Positions 29,677 through 39,150 of a stretch of DNA of 64,000 bases are shown here, piece by piece (position 1 is the first letter of the stretch; the number at the start of each line of letters is the position of its first letter). Below the pieces are notes generated by a model. It searched no databases. It saw only the letters and a program-made list of their open reading frames with translations, and was not told where the DNA came from. The translations under genes and the position numbers were made by a program. Source of the stretch: Synechococcus sp. WH 5701 (GTDB lineage: Bacteria > Cyanobacteriota > Cyanobacteriia > PCC-6307 > Cyanobiaceae); assembly GCF_000153045.1 (NCBI RefSeq), contig NZ_CH724159.1, forward strand, positions 1,227,556 through 1,291,555, read 5' to 3'.

Positions 29677-31385
29677 GGCACCACTCCCAGCCACTGGCGG
29701 CGGCGCTGCTCCGCCTCGGGTCCGGCAGCAGGATCCACCAGCAGCCGCCAACTCTCGATCGCCGGCGCCGCTGCGGTGATGGCCAGGGTGCGCAGACGCC
29801 CACGCCTGCTGATGGTGATCGCCTGGCACTGCTGTTCCTGCAGCAGCGGAGCCAGATCTTCTGGCTTGCGCAGGCGAAGACCATCCAGGGCAATCAGCTC
29901 ATCACCCAGCACCAGGCCGGCCTCCTGGGCGGGCCCACCGCGCACCACTCGAACCACCTCCAGGGCTCCTCCCTGCAGCGAAGACCTCAGACCGAGATTG
30001 GCCGCCGAGGCCCGCTGGGGCTCCAGCATCAGACCCACATCCTGGAGGTAGGCGGGCAGATCGGGATCCTCAAAGCCATCCAACCAGGCCGGCAGGCGAG
30101 CGGCCAGACCAGGCGAGCGGGCTCTGAAGGCCTCCAGCAGGTCGTGCTCCCGGTAGCCCCGGCCCCAGCGGCCCAGACGGGCCCAGAGATCCCGCAACAC
30201 CTGGGCCAGACACGATCCCGAGCGGCGCAACTCCAGATCAAGGACCAGTGAGAGGATGGCTCCCTTGAGGTAGTAACTGATCTGATTGTCGTCGCTGTTG
30301 GCCTCACGCCGGTAGAGCTTCACCCAGGCCTCCTCGGAGCTCTGGCGCAGACTCTGCCCACCAAGACGACCTGGGATGAGCAGGTAACGGCTGAGATCGG
30401 TACCTAAATCGTGCACGACATCATCTTCGCTCGATAAACCAGCCAAGTGGGGCAGGAGCTGGTCGAAATAGCTGGTGACCCCTTCGGCGAACCACAGACC
30501 GGGCACGATCACGGGCCTGTCGTAGTCGATCGGGCAGAGGGCGGCGGGCCTGAGCCGGCGCACATTCCACTGGTGGAGATACTCGTGGGCCACCAGCTGC
30601 AGCAGCTGGCGATAGCCCTCGGGCTTGAGCAGGGTCTGGCGGCCGAACTGCAGCACCGTGGAGGTGTCGTGTTCCAGACCTCCGTAGCCCTGATCGAGCA
30701 GATGCAGCACGAACAGGTACTCGGGAGCGGCAGGTGCGGACTCGCCCATCAACCGGCAACAGGCCTCACACACCGCCGCCACGTCCTGCAGCAGCGTGGG
30801 GTGGGCCTTGAGCAGGCTGTCCGGCGCGGTGGCCTCCCAGCAGACCCAGCGATGGGGCACTCCGGCCACGCTGAACCGGTGCTCACGGTGGGGTCCCGTT
30901 TCCACCGGGGTGTCCACCAGCTGATCGAAGTCGGCCGCCAGCCAGGTCCCATCGGCCTGAAGCGGCAAGGGCACGAAGGGCTGCCAGCCCGCCGGCAAGC
31001 GCAGGCTCAGACGGTGGGGGGTCCAGCGTTCCCCCTCGACCTGCAGCGCCAGGGCCGCAAGGGCCAGAAAGCCGTGGTCGCCATCGAGGTGGCAGGTGCG
31101 CACGGTCAGGTCGGAGGCCAACACGTCGTAGTGGATCTCCAGCGGCTGCAGTGATGGCAGCTCAAGCCGCCAGCCGGCGGGATCACTACGGCTCGGCAGC
31201 AGGCGTTCTGTTCCCTGGCGAATCTCCAGGGCTTCCAGGTGACGGACGTAATCGCGGATCAGGTAGGAGCCCGGTGTCCAGGCGGGCAGACGCAGGCGCA
31301 GCACCTTGGTGGCCGGCGTGAAGCGGAGGCTGACATGGACCAGGTGGCGTTGGGGCTCGCTCAGGTCCAGAAAAAGATCAACCAC
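29670..31385 (-). CDS. M61-family glycyl aminopeptidase-like protease with PDZ domain
   Basis: A 571-residue metallopeptidase. The zinc motif HEYLH is at H267-E268-H271 (VAHEYLHQWNVRRLRP), the later Glu is in GLWFAEGVTSYF, and a C-terminal PDZ domain covers about 450-540 (LEVVRVVRGGPAQEAGLVLGDELIALDG). The N-terminal M61 beta domain includes WTPGSYLIRDYVRHLE. No signal peptide, so cytoplasmic action is likely. The start is taken as GTG at 31385, just after the DUF1257 stop, with AAGG nearby; a longer frame to 31463 exists but its residues look like out-of-frame DUF1257 sequence. Confidence 0.85.
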   Translation of the reverse strand: MVDLFLDLSEPQRHLVHVSLRFTPATKVLRLRLPAWTPGSYLIRDYVRHLEALEIRQGTERLLPSRSDPAGWRLELPSLQPLEIHYDVLASDLTVRTCHLDGDHGFLALAALALQVEGERWTPHRLSLRLPAGWQPFVPLPLQADGTWLAADFDQLVDTPVETGPHREHRFSVAGVPHRWVCWEATAPDSLLKAHPTLLQDVAAVCEACCRLMGESAPAAPEYLFVLHLLDQGYGGLEHDTSTVLQFGRQTLLKPEGYRQLLQLVAHEYLHQWNVRRLRPAALCPIDYDRPVIVPGLWFAEGVTSYFDQLLPHLAGLSSEDDVVHDLGTDLSRYLLIPGRLGGQSLRQSSEEAWVKLYRREANSDDNQISYYLKGAILSLVLDLELRRSGSCLAQVLRDLWARLGRWGRGYREHDLLEAFRARSPGLAARLPAWLDGFEDPDLPAYLQDVGLMLEPQRASAANLGLRSSLQGGALEVVRVVRGGPAQEAGLVLGDELIALDGLRLRKPEDLAPLLQEQQCQAITISRRGRLRTLAITAAAPAIESWRLLVDPAAGPEAEQRRRQWLGVVPC

Positions 31386-31392
31386 CCGGCCT

Positions 31393-31737
31393 TCAGGACA
31401 CCAGTTCGATCGAGGCCATCGGCAGCTCAAGGGCAGCGTCCTGCAGGGCGAGCCGGGCGGCATAGCGCCGGGTGAGGCGGCCCAGGAAAGTCTGGAGGGG
31501 ACGGGAACGGCTCAGTCGCTGCAGATCGCCGAGAAGGGCGAAACTGCCGTCGGCCTGGCGGCACCAACCGATCCACTGCTCCCCGGCGAAGCGAACCTTG
31601 AGATCAACCGGGGTGGGCTCCCCGGCAAAGCCTTCGAGCACACCGGCACGGATCGGGTCACAACCGAGGTCGGCCAGAGAGGCTGCCAGCAGATCCAGAT
31701 CGCGGATCACCGTTGGCAGGATGGAGAGATGGGACAA
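31393..31737 (-). CDS. DUF1257 (Ycf35-like) protein
   Basis: A 114-residue protein matching the Ycf35/DUF1257 family of cyanobacteria and red-algal plastids: start SHLSILPTVIRDLDLLAASLADLG, then a basic/aromatic middle WIGWCRQADGSFALLGDLQ and LGRLTRRYAARLAL at the end. The start is best placed at TTG 31737 because it gives the family's conserved (M)SHLS beginning; no ATG or GTG lies at that point. The function is unknown. It is the first gene of a run with the M61 peptidase and amidase, and its start codon is only 7 bases from the divergent purN start. Confidence 0.78.
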   Translation of the reverse strand: MSHLSILPTVIRDLDLLAASLADLGCDPIRAGVLEGFAGEPTPVDLKVRFAGEQWIGWCRQADGSFALLGDLQRLSRSRPLQTFLGRLTRRYAARLALQDAALELPMASIELVS

Positions 31738-31744
31738 GACGCCA

Positions 31745-32452
31745 ATGCCCGCTTCGCCAGACCCTAGCGATCCGCCCGGTTGTGTCCAGTGGCCGTTGGC
31801 ACAGCCCTGGCCCCCGCAAGCCAACGAGCTGCGGCTTGGGGTGATGGCCTCCGGGGAGGGCTCCAACTTCGAAGCGCTGGTGGCGGCCTGCCGTGAAGGC
31901 CCCCTGCGGGGCCGGGTGCTCCAGCTGGTGGTGAACAATCCCGGCTGCGGCGCCCAGGAGCGGGCCCGTCGGCTGGGGATCCCCTGTGCCTTGGTGGATC
32001 ACCGCCGACACCGAAGCCGTGAGGAGCTGGATGGCGCCCTGATCGAAACCTTCGCGGCCACCGGTGTGGATCTGGTGGTGATGGCCGGCTGGATGCGGAT
32101 CGTCACGCCGCTCCTGATCGGCGCCTTCCCCTCGCGCCTGATCAACATCCATCCATCGTTGCTGCCCAGCTTCCGGGGCCTCGATGCCGTGGGCCAGGCC
32201 CTCGCTGCAGGAGTCACCCTCAGCGGCTGCACCGCTCACCTCGTAACCGAGGACCTCGACGGAGGCCCGATCCTGGCCCAGGCCACTGTTCCGGTGCTCC
32301 CCGGCGACGACCGCGACACCCTGGCAGCCCGGATTCACCAGCAGGAACACCGCCTGCTGCCCCTGGCCGTGGCCCTCGCCGCGGCTCGGCTCAGGGATAG
32401 AACGGGAGCAGCGGCAAACCCATCGACGCCGGCAGGCCGGCCATCAGATTGA
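31745..32452 (+). CDS. purN: Phosphoribosylglycinamide formyltransferase
   Basis: Transfers formyl from 10-formyl-THF to GAR in purine synthesis. 235 residues with a 30-residue N-terminal extension before the core start ELRLGVMASGEGSNFEALV. Catalytic residues lie in INIHPSLLPSFRGLDA (N, H) and the Asp region HLVTEDLDGGPIL. The ATG at 31745 fits picocyanobacterial PurN, which usually has such an extension, but an internal start near the core is possible. The last 62 bases overlap the 3' end of argC on the opposite strand, giving PurN a basic tail (RLRDRTGAAANPS). Confidence 0.92.
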   Translation: MPASPDPSDPPGCVQWPLAQPWPPQANELRLGVMASGEGSNFEALVAACREGPLRGRVLQLVVNNPGCGAQERARRLGIPCALVDHRRHRSREELDGALIETFAATGVDLVVMAGWMRIVTPLLIGAFPSRLINIHPSLLPSFRGLDAVGQALAAGVTLSGCTAHLVTEDLDGGPILAQATVPVLPGDDRDTLAARIHQQEHRLLPLAVALAAARLRDRTGAAANPSTPAGRPSD

Positions 32453-33467
32453 GGCACTGCACCCCCTGTCCCGCCTGGCCCTTGACCAGGTTGTCGACGG
32501 CGCTCATCAGGATCAGCTGGCCCGTGCGACTGTCGACCTGAACCGAGAGCAGGGCCCGGTTGGTCTGGCGGGTCCATTTGGTGGAGGGGTAGGTGCCCAC
32601 TGGCAGCACCTCCACGCAGGGGCTGTGGCGGTAGGCGGCCTGAAGCACGGTGGTGCAGTCTTCGGCGGTCAGGCCCGGATCCCGCAGCCGCCCGTAGACC
32701 GTGGCCAGCAGACCCCGCACCATCGGCATCAGGTGCGGAGTGAACTGCAGCTGGATCGGCTGCCCCGCCACCTGGCTGGCGGTCTGCTCGATCTCGCTGG
32801 TGTGGCGGTGCCCCACCACGCCGTAGGGAGCCACGGCCTCGCCCGCTTCCGCCAGGAGCAGATTCTCCTTGGCGGCTCGGCCACCGCCGGAGGTGCCGGT
32901 CTTGGCATCGATGATGATGCCGCTGCGATCGATCAGACCCTGCTTGAGGAAGGGCAGCAGCGGCAAGAGGCTGGCGGTGGGGAAACAACCAGGGGCCGCC
33001 ACCAGCCGCGCCGCGCTGACACGCTTCTCCTCCCACTCCACCAGGCCATAGACCGCCTCGGCGCAGAGAACGCCATCGTGACGCTCAAACCGTTCGGCCT
33101 CGCTGGAGTACACCTCCTTCCACTGGGCCAGGGAGCGATAGCGGTAGTCGGCGGAGAGATCCACCACCTTCACCCCCCTCTCCAGCAGGGCGGGCACCAG
33201 CTGGGAGGCCAGCCCACTGGGAAGGCTGAGCACCGCGAAGTCGGCCTCAGCGGCGATTGCCTCGGGGTCGGGGGCCCGCACCACCGGGTTGCCCTCCAGG
33301 GGCAGGAAGGGAACCAGCTCGCTCCAGGCGTGGCCGGCACTGCGCTCACCCCCCAGATAACTGACCACGAATTCGGGGTGGTGATGGAGCAGGCGCAGGG
33401 TCTGAAGGCCGCCATAGCCGCTGGCGCCGATCACCGCGACGCGCCGGGCTGCTGTGGGGCTGACCAT
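32391..33467 (-). CDS. argC: N-acetyl-gamma-glutamyl-phosphate reductase
   Basis: NADPH-dependent reductase for the third step of arginine synthesis, 358 residues. Rossmann motif AVIGASGYGGLQTLRLL at the start and catalytic cysteine in VAAPGCFPTASLLPLLP; the C-terminal end GLPLLPFYP matches the family. Divergent from ribBA. Its 3' end overlaps that of purN by 62 bases in opposite orientation. Confidence 0.97.
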   Translation of the reverse strand: MVSPTAARRVAVIGASGYGGLQTLRLLHHHPEFVVSYLGGERSAGHAWSELVPFLPLEGNPVVRAPDPEAIAAEADFAVLSLPSGLASQLVPALLERGVKVVDLSADYRYRSLAQWKEVYSSEAERFERHDGVLCAEAVYGLVEWEEKRVSAARLVAAPGCFPTASLLPLLPFLKQGLIDRSGIIIDAKTGTSGGGRAAKENLLLAEAGEAVAPYGVVGHRHTSEIEQTASQVAGQPIQLQFTPHLMPMVRGLLATVYGRLRDPGLTAEDCTTVLQAAYRHSPCVEVLPVGTYPSTKWTRQTNRALLSVQVDSRTGQLILMSAVDNLVKGQAGQGVQCLNLMAGLPASMGLPLLPFYP

Positions 33468-33690
33468 GCCGGAGGATCTGGGGCGCTGATCGTACCGGGC
33501 CCCCGCTCACGTTGAGCCAGCAAGTGATAGAGAATGCCTGATACCCGGTTCAGCTGTTCTGACTGTTCGCTCCGAGCGTTCCGCTCCCCTCGCCGGCGTC
33601 TCTGACGCCCCCCCACTCGCTGATCCGGGCCACGACCCGATCCGTTTCGATTCGATCGGCGATGCCCTCGCCGGCATCCGTAACGGCGAA

Positions 33691-35283
33691 ATGATCGTCG
33701 TCGTCGATGATGAAAATCGCGAAAACGAAGGTGATCTGATCTGCGCGGCCCAGTTCGCCACTCCCGAGCAGATCAACTTCATGGCCACCGAAGCCCGTGG
33801 CCTGATCTGCCTGGCGATGGAAGGGGAGCGCCTCGACGCCCTCGAGCTGCCGCTGATGGTCGACCGCAACACGGACAGTAACCAGACCGCCTTCACCGTC
33901 AGCGTCGATGCCGGGCCCGAAAACGGCGTGAGCACGGGCATCAGCGCCGACGACCGCGCCCGCACGATCCAGGTGGCGATCCATCCGGCCAGCCGCCCGG
34001 CGGACCTGCGCCGGCCGGGCCACATCTTTCCCCTGCGGGCCCGCCAGGGCGGCGTGCTCAAGCGGGCGGGTCACACCGAGGCGGCCGTCGATCTCGCCCG
34101 TCTCTCCGGCCTGTACCCCGCAGGGGTGATCTGCGAGATCCAGAACCCTGATGGCTCGATGGCCCGGCTGCCCCAACTGGCGAGCTACGCCCGGCGCCAT
34201 GGCCTGCGCCTGATCAATATCGCCGACCTGATCAGCTACCGGCTGGAAACGGAGCGCTTCGTGCGCCGTCAGGCCGAAGCCGAAATGCCGAGTGCCTTCG
34301 GTCAGTTCCGGGCGATCGGATACCGCAACGAGCTCGACGACAGCGAGCATGTGGCGATCGTCAAAGGGCACCCCGAGCTGGCCAGCGGACCGGTGCTGGT
34401 GCGAGTGCACTCGGAATGCCTCACCGGCGACGCTTTCGGCTCCCTGCGCTGCGATTGCCGGCCCCAGCTGGAGGCGGCCCTGCGCATGATCGAAGCCGCC
34501 GGCGAGGGGGTGGTGGTGTATCTGCGCCAGGAGGGTCGGGGCATTGGCCTGATCAACAAGCTCAAGGCCTACAGCCTTCAGGATGGCGGCCTTGACACCG
34601 TCGAGGCCAATGAGCGCCTCGGCTTTCCCGCCGACCTGCGCAACTATGGCGTCGGTGCCCAGATTCTCAGCGATCTGGGGGTTCATCACCTGCGCCTGAT
34701 CACCAACAACCCACGCAAGATCGCCGGCCTCGGCGGCTACGGGCTGCGGGTGGAAGACCGGGTGCCGCTGGTGATGGATCCGGGCCAGCACAACGCCGCC
34801 TACCTGCTCACCAAACAGACCAAACTCGGCCATCTGATGCACTCCGGCCCGGCCCGGGAGCACACCGGGGCGGGCGGGCCCACAGCGGTGATCTCCTGGA
34901 GCGCCACGACCATGGCGCCGGAGCAGGCGGAAGCCGAGCACTGGCCCCAGCTGCGGCAGTGGGCCAGCCAGAGGGGGCTGGAGCTGCTGCGGGAGGAGCA
35001 TCCCCGCCTGCTGGCCCTGCTGGGGCAACCGCAGCTTGCGCTGTTGCTCGCCCAGCAGGCCGGAGGGGACCAGCGCCTGGCCGAGGCTGATCTGCTCTCA
35101 GCCCTGACCTTGATGGCCGGCTGGGCCGGCACCAGGGCCGTGAGTCTGCTGCTGAGTCCCGATGCCCAGCGCAGCGCCCACCCCAGCTCCACCCTGGAGC
35201 CCGAGCGCCGGCCATTGCAGGAGCTCACTCAGGTCAGCCCCCAGCTGGTGACCACTCCCGGTGCCTTCGTGCGCTGGGGCTGA
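33691..35283 (+). CDS. ribBA: Bifunctional 3,4-DHBP synthase / GTP cyclohydrolase II, start codon unclear
   Basis: Makes both precursors of riboflavin's ring. The RibB half shows [41 protein letters not shown]; the RibA half shows [17 protein letters not shown] (zinc cysteines), [15 protein letters not shown]. The C-terminal 130 residues after KTKLGHLMH are an extension of unknown role. The first ATG (33691) falls inside the conserved N-terminus: the same frame upstream reads [17 protein letters not shown] from 33640, which belongs to the family, but no ATG, GTG or TTG exists between that and the TGA at 33487. True start is therefore upstream and non-standard, or there is a sequence error. 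Coordinates give the minimum frame. Confidence 0.93.
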   Translation: MIVVVDDENRENEGDLICAAQFATPEQINFMATEARGLICLAMEGERLDALELPLMVDRNTDSNQTAFTVSVDAGPENGVSTGISADDRARTIQVAIHPASRPADLRRPGHIFPLRARQGGVLKRAGHTEAAVDLARLSGLYPAGVICEIQNPDGSMARLPQLASYARRHGLRLINIADLISYRLETERFVRRQAEAEMPSAFGQFRAIGYRNELDDSEHVAIVKGHPELASGPVLVRVHSECLTGDAFGSLRCDCRPQLEAALRMIEAAGEGVVVYLRQEGRGIGLINKLKAYSLQDGGLDTVEANERLGFPADLRNYGVGAQILSDLGVHHLRLITNNPRKIAGLGGYGLRVEDRVPLVMDPGQHNAAYLLTKQTKLGHLMHSGPAREHTGAGGPTAVISWSATTMAPEQAEAEHWPQLRQWASQRGLELLREEHPRLLALLGQPQLALLLAQQAGGDQRLAEADLLSALTLMAGWAGTRAVSLLLSPDAQRSAHPSSTLEPERRPLQELTQVSPQLVTTPGAFVRWG

Positions 35284-35306
35284 GCACCCAGCCGGAGCAC
35301 GCAACC

Positions 35307-35747
35307 TCAGGGCAGGATCGTCACTTTGTTGATGCGGGTGCCCTTGCGGATCGCCAGCACCACATCCACATTGCTGGCCTGACCAAACACGGTGTGGACC
35401 CCATCGAGGTGGGGCTGGGCGTCATGGCAGAGGAAGAACTGGCTGCCGCCGGTGTTCTTGCCGGCATGGGCCATCGAGAGGGTGCCCGCCTGGTGCTTGC
35501 GGCTGTTGATCTCACAAGGAATCTTGTAGCCGGGGCCGCCGGTGCCGGGCATGCCATTGGCGCCGGCGCGGGTGTTGGGGCAACCGCCCTGGGCCATGAA
35601 GCCATCGATGACGCGGTGAAACGCCAGGCCGTCATAGAAGCCCGATTCGGCCAGCTTGACGAAGTTCGCGACACTGCCGGGGGCATCGGTGTCGAACAAT
35701 TCGAGTTCCACCGTGCCTGCATCGGTCTCCATCAAAGCTTTGGTCAT
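35307..35747 (-). CDS. Cyclophilin-type peptidyl-prolyl isomerase
   Basis: A 146-residue single-domain cyclophilin that speeds cis-trans isomerisation at proline bonds. Marks are [30 protein letters not shown], the [24 protein letters not shown] segment and GSQFFLC, with the usual FGQ stretch near the end. No signal peptide, so cytoplasmic. The ATG at 35747 gives the normal length for this group. It is convergent with ribBA (23 bases) and divergent from mtnP. Confidence 0.95.
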   Translation of the reverse strand: MTKALMETDAGTVELELFDTDAPGSVANFVKLAESGFYDGLAFHRVIDGFMAQGGCPNTRAGANGMPGTGGPGYKIPCEINSRKHQAGTLSMAHAGKNTGGSQFFLCHDAQPHLDGVHTVFGQASNVDVVLAIRKGTRINKVTILP

Positions 35748-35837
35748 GGGGCTCGGAGCAAAAGCGGACTGTATCGAGTCTCGGGTAGAACGGTCCCCAG
35801 TCCTGCACGGGGCTTTCCCCTTCAGTCGGTCAAGCCC

Positions 35838-36785
35838 ATGAGCCCCAACGTCGCTGCTTCGAGCCAGGGCCTCGACCTGAGCCGCGCACGCCTGGGGGTC
35901 CTCGGTGGCAGCGGGCTCTATGCCATCGAAGGGCTTGAGGACATCCGTGAACTGACGGTGGACACGCCCTTCGGACCACCATCGGACAACCTGCGCCTGG
36001 GAAGGATCGGGGGGCTGGAGGTGGTGTTCCTCGCGCGCCACGGACGCCACCACAACCACCTGCCCACAGAGGTGCCCTACCGGGCCAACCTCTGGGCCCT
36101 GCGCTCGCTGGGCGTGCGCTGGATCCTCTCCTGCTCCGCCGTGGGATCTCTGCAGGATCCCCTGCGGCCCCTCGACATGGTGGTGCCGGATCAGTTCATC
36201 GACCGCACCCACTCCAGGCCCGTGAGCTTCTTCGGCGGCGGCGCCGTGGCCCATGTGGGCATCGCTGATCCGTTCTGCCCGAGCCTCAGCAGGCTGCTGG
36301 CCGATGTGGCTGAAAGCCTGATGCCGGCGGGCCGCCAGCTGCACCGCCGCGGCACCTACCTCTGCATGGAGGGGCCGGCCTTCTCCACCCGTGCCGAATC
36401 GAACCTCTACCGCAGCTGGGGCTGCTCGGTGATCGGCATGACCAACCACAGCGAGGCCCGCCTGGCCCGGGAAGCCGAGATGGCCTATGCCACCCTGGCC
36501 ATGGTCACCGACTACGACTGCTGGCACGGGGACCACGCCTCGGTGACCGTGGATCTGGTGATCGAGAACCTGCACGCCAACGCGGCCCTGGCCCAGCAGA
36601 TCGTGGCGGTGGCGGCTGAGAGGATCGATGCCCAGAGGCCGCTCAGCAACTCCCACAGTGCCCTGCGGGATGCCCTGATGACCCCGAAAGAGCAGGTGCC
36701 GGCTGACACCCGCCGCAAACTCGATCTGTTCACCGCCCCCTACTGGGGGGCTTTCGAAACGGCCGCTGCAGCTCAGGCCAGCTGA
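35838..36785 (+). CDS. mtnP: S-methyl-5'-thioadenosine phosphorylase
   Basis: Phosphorolysis of methylthioadenosine to adenine and methylthioribose-1-phosphate for methionine salvage. 315 residues; phosphorylase motifs [78 protein letters not shown] and [13 protein letters not shown]. The ATG at 35838 (MSPNVAAS) is chosen; longer upstream frames are not conserved. The last 13 bases overlap the convergent murQ 3' end. Confidence 0.94.
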   Translation: MSPNVAASSQGLDLSRARLGVLGGSGLYAIEGLEDIRELTVDTPFGPPSDNLRLGRIGGLEVVFLARHGRHHNHLPTEVPYRANLWALRSLGVRWILSCSAVGSLQDPLRPLDMVVPDQFIDRTHSRPVSFFGGGAVAHVGIADPFCPSLSRLLADVAESLMPAGRQLHRRGTYLCMEGPAFSTRAESNLYRSWGCSVIGMTNHSEARLAREAEMAYATLAMVTDYDCWHGDHASVTVDLVIENLHANAALAQQIVAVAAERIDAQRPLSNSHSALRDALMTPKEQVPADTRRKLDLFTAPYWGAFETAAAAQAS

Positions 36786-37729
36786 GCACCGAGCTGCTCC
36801 AGGGCCTGCCTCACCTGGCCGTCGTGAGCGCTTAGAGCTGCATCGGCCTGCTCGGCGCTCAGACCGGCGGCGGCCATCACCAGGGCCCGCTTGACTGAAC
36901 CGCCCGCGGCGGCGAGCAGCTCGGATCCCCGCTCACGCTCCACCCCGGCCAGGTCCCTGAGGATGCGCAGGGCACGGTCTTCCAGCTTGCTGTTGGTGAC
37001 GGCCACATCCACCATGCGGTTGCCGTACACCTTGCCCAGCCGCACCATCACCCCGGTGGAGATGATGTTCAGGGCCATCTTGGTGGCCGTGCCCGCCTTG
37101 AGGCGCGTGGAGCCGGTGAGCAGCTCCGCCCCGGTGACCAGCCGGATGTCGATGGTGCAGGGCATCGGCGCCTGCTCTTGCGGGACGCAGGCCATGGCGA
37201 TCGCCAGGGCGCCGAGGGAGCGGGCATGCTCCAGGCCGCCGAGCACGTAGGGGGTGGTGCCGCCAGCAGCGATGCCCACCAGGGCGTCAGCGGGAGTGAA
37301 GCCCCGCTCGATCAGATCATCACGGCCGGCTTCGCGCAGGTCCTCAAGGCCTTCGGAACTGCGCAGCAGAGCCGGTGCACCGCCGGCAAGCACACCCTGA
37401 ACAAGCTCCGGGGGGGTGCAGAAGGTGGGAGGACACTCGGCCGCATCGAGGACGCCGAGGCGCCCGGAAGTGCCGGCACCGAGGTAGAACAGCCGGCCGC
37501 CTGAGCGCAGGCGAGCGCTGATGGCCTCCACCGCCTCAGCCAGGGCCGGTGCCGCCGCCTCCATGGCCAGCAGCGCCTTCTCGTCTTCCCTGCAGAACAG
37601 ATCGACGAGTTCGCTGGAGCTGAGCTGATCGAGGCTGGCACTGGCTGGGTTGGCCTGCTCGGTGAGCAGATGGCCACGGTCGGGAGCGGCGGATCCAGCC
37701 AGGGCGGCGCCCGGTTCAGGGGGAATCAC
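36773..37729 (-). CDS. murQ: N-acetylmuramic acid 6-phosphate etherase
   Basis: SIS-domain enzyme that cleaves the lactyl ether of MurNAc-6-P to give GlcNAc-6-P, in recycling or use of peptidoglycan sugars. 318 residues; conserved parts are [45 protein letters not shown], and [28 protein letters not shown]. Start is GTG at 37729 overlapping the DUF3110 stop by 4 bases (GTGA). It is the last gene of the dnaK-dnaJ-DUF3110-murQ run, an odd place for a sugar-recycling enzyme. Confidence 0.94.
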   Translation of the reverse strand: MIPPEPGAALAGSAAPDRGHLLTEQANPASASLDQLSSSELVDLFCREDEKALLAMEAAAPALAEAVEAISARLRSGGRLFYLGAGTSGRLGVLDAAECPPTFCTPPELVQGVLAGGAPALLRSSEGLEDLREAGRDDLIERGFTPADALVGIAAGGTTPYVLGGLEHARSLGALAIAMACVPQEQAPMPCTIDIRLVTGAELLTGSTRLKAGTATKMALNIISTGVMVRLGKVYGNRMVDVAVTNSKLEDRALRILRDLAGVERERGSELLAAAGGSVKRALVMAAAGLSAEQADAALSAHDGQVRQALEQLGAQLA

Positions 37730-38211
37730 AGCAGGCCCTCCAGGCGGCGGCGGAAGGCTTCGAGCTCGGCATTTTCGGGGCTGCTCTCCTCGCCGCTGTC
37801 CTGGGGAGCGGCAGAGCGGCTGGGCTCGTCCTTCCAGTGGGTCAGATCCATGTTCCGCTCCGGCGGGGCAATCAGCAGGCGCTCTTCCGGAGAGCTGGGC
37901 AGGAAGCCGGAAGGCACGAAACGGGCCTCATAGCCCGCCTGGCCGCAGAACAGCTCCATCTCCTCCCGCTCGATCGCCTCCACGCTCGGGACGGGGAAAT
38001 CCTGGGCCTCGAGCAGACCCGCATAGCGCTCGGCATCGTCCCGTTCCTCGAACAGCAGCACCACGGTGCGGCCATTCAGCTCCAGGGAGTGAATGCCTTC
38101 GTTGTCGGTGCCTGCTTCGAACAGCAGCACATGGACGGGCATGAAGCGAACCAATCCCAGCCGCTCAGTGTCCCATTGATTGTCGCCTGCGCTGTAGGGC
38201 CTTTCAGCCAT
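37726..38211 (-). CDS. DUF3110 domain protein
   Basis: A 161-residue acidic protein with the DUF3110 pattern: VHVLLFEAGTDNEGIHSLELNGRTVVLLFEERDDAERYAGLLEAQDFP, then FCGQAGYEARFVPSG and a disordered, acidic tail. Found in cyanobacteria and plant plastids; function unknown. The fold looks like a small alpha/beta unit of the kind used for binding partners (inference). It overlaps dnaJ's 3' end by 8 bases and murQ's start by 4, so it is part of the chaperone operon. Confidence 0.78.
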   Translation of the reverse strand: MAERPYSAGDNQWDTERLGLVRFMPVHVLLFEAGTDNEGIHSLELNGRTVVLLFEERDDAERYAGLLEAQDFPVPSVEAIEREEMELFCGQAGYEARFVPSGFLPSSPEERLLIAPPERNMDLTHWKDEPSRSAAPQDSGEESSPENAELEAFRRRLEGLL

Positions 38212-39145
38212 CGCGGGACAACTCCTCCAGCCGTCTGTAGAGCGCCACTTCGGCGTCGCTGATCTGCTCCGGCAGAACGATGCGCAGCTCGACCAGCTGA
38301 TCGCCGCGCCGCTCTCCCTGGCTGAGGCCAAGACCCCGCAGGCGCAGCAGCCGACCACTGGAGGAGCAGGGTGGCACCGTGAGCTGCACCCGCCCCTCGA
38401 GAGTGGGGACCACCACCTTGCAGCCCAGGGCCGCTTCGGCTGGCGACAGCTCCAGGTCGTAGTGAACCCGCAGGCCGTCGATGCGCAGACCATCAGGGCG
38501 GCGCACCCGCAGCTGCAGGAAATGGTCGGCCCCGCCCGGGGCGACACCGGCCAGGCGCAGGCGCCAGCCATCTCCGGCCAGGGGAGGTGTCCAGAGCTCC
38601 ACCGCCAGGCCACCTGGAAGCTCCAGCTCCAGCCGGGTGCCGGCGAGGGCCTGCTCGGGGCTGAGATCCACCACCGTCTCCAGATCGCTGGCGGCCTGAA
38701 CCGGCGGTGGTGGGGGCGGGGCGTGGGTCACCTCGACCCCTGGCTCCTCCCGAGGCCGAGAGGGTTCCGGCCGCTCCTGCTCGAGATCGGCCTCTGTCTC
38801 CACGGGTGCATCCGGACGAGACTGTCGGCCGAACAGGGCATCGAGATAGTCGTCGAAGTCGGGGAAACCCGTAGCGAAGGGATCGGCGCGCTCGGCCCTC
38901 AGCGATCCGGGATCCCGCCCGGATTCCCAGGCCTGGCGACGGCGTGGATCCGAGAGCACGGCATAGGCCTCGTTGACCCGCTTGAAACGCTCCTCGGCCA
39001 CCGGATCGTTGCCATTGAGATCCGGATGCCATCGGCGCGCCTGGGCACGAAAGCCGCGCTTGAGGGCCGCGGCATCGGCCCCCGGGCTCAGCCCGAGGAC
39101 CGCCCAGTGGTCATCACCGACTGTGGCGGTGGGGCTGCGGCTCAC
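38204..39145 (-). CDS. DnaJ-domain co-chaperone (CbpA-like)
   Basis: A 313-residue J-domain protein. The J domain (about 11-75) carries HPD in RWHPDLNGN; a Pro/Glu-rich linker (110-150) follows; the C-terminal part has DnaJ substrate-binding repeats (ELSPAEAALGCKVVVPTLEG, LLRLRGLGL). There is no CxxCxGxG zinc domain, so it is CbpA/type II-like rather than full DnaJ. It begins 5 bases after dnaK and overlaps DUF3110 downstream, which makes it the natural partner of this DnaK. Confidence 0.88.
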   Translation of the reverse strand: MSRSPTATVGDDHWAVLGLSPGADAAALKRGFRAQARRWHPDLNGNDPVAEERFKRVNEAYAVLSDPRRRQAWESGRDPGSLRAERADPFATGFPDFDDYLDALFGRQSRPDAPVETEADLEQERPEPSRPREEPGVEVTHAPPPPPPVQAASDLETVVDLSPEQALAGTRLELELPGGLAVELWTPPLAGDGWRLRLAGVAPGGADHFLQLRVRRPDGLRIDGLRVHYDLELSPAEAALGCKVVVPTLEGRVQLTVPPCSSSGRLLRLRGLGLSQGERRGDQLVELRIVLPEQISDAEVALYRRLEELSRDG

Positions 39146-39150
39146 CGTCT

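Noticed and set aside
33534..33605. Short frame ATG 33534 to TGA 33603 ahead of ribBA as a real peptide gene.
   Set aside because: Only 23 codons, with Arg/Ser/Cys-rich content like an out-of-frame read; kept only as a possible coupling frame in the ribBA finding.
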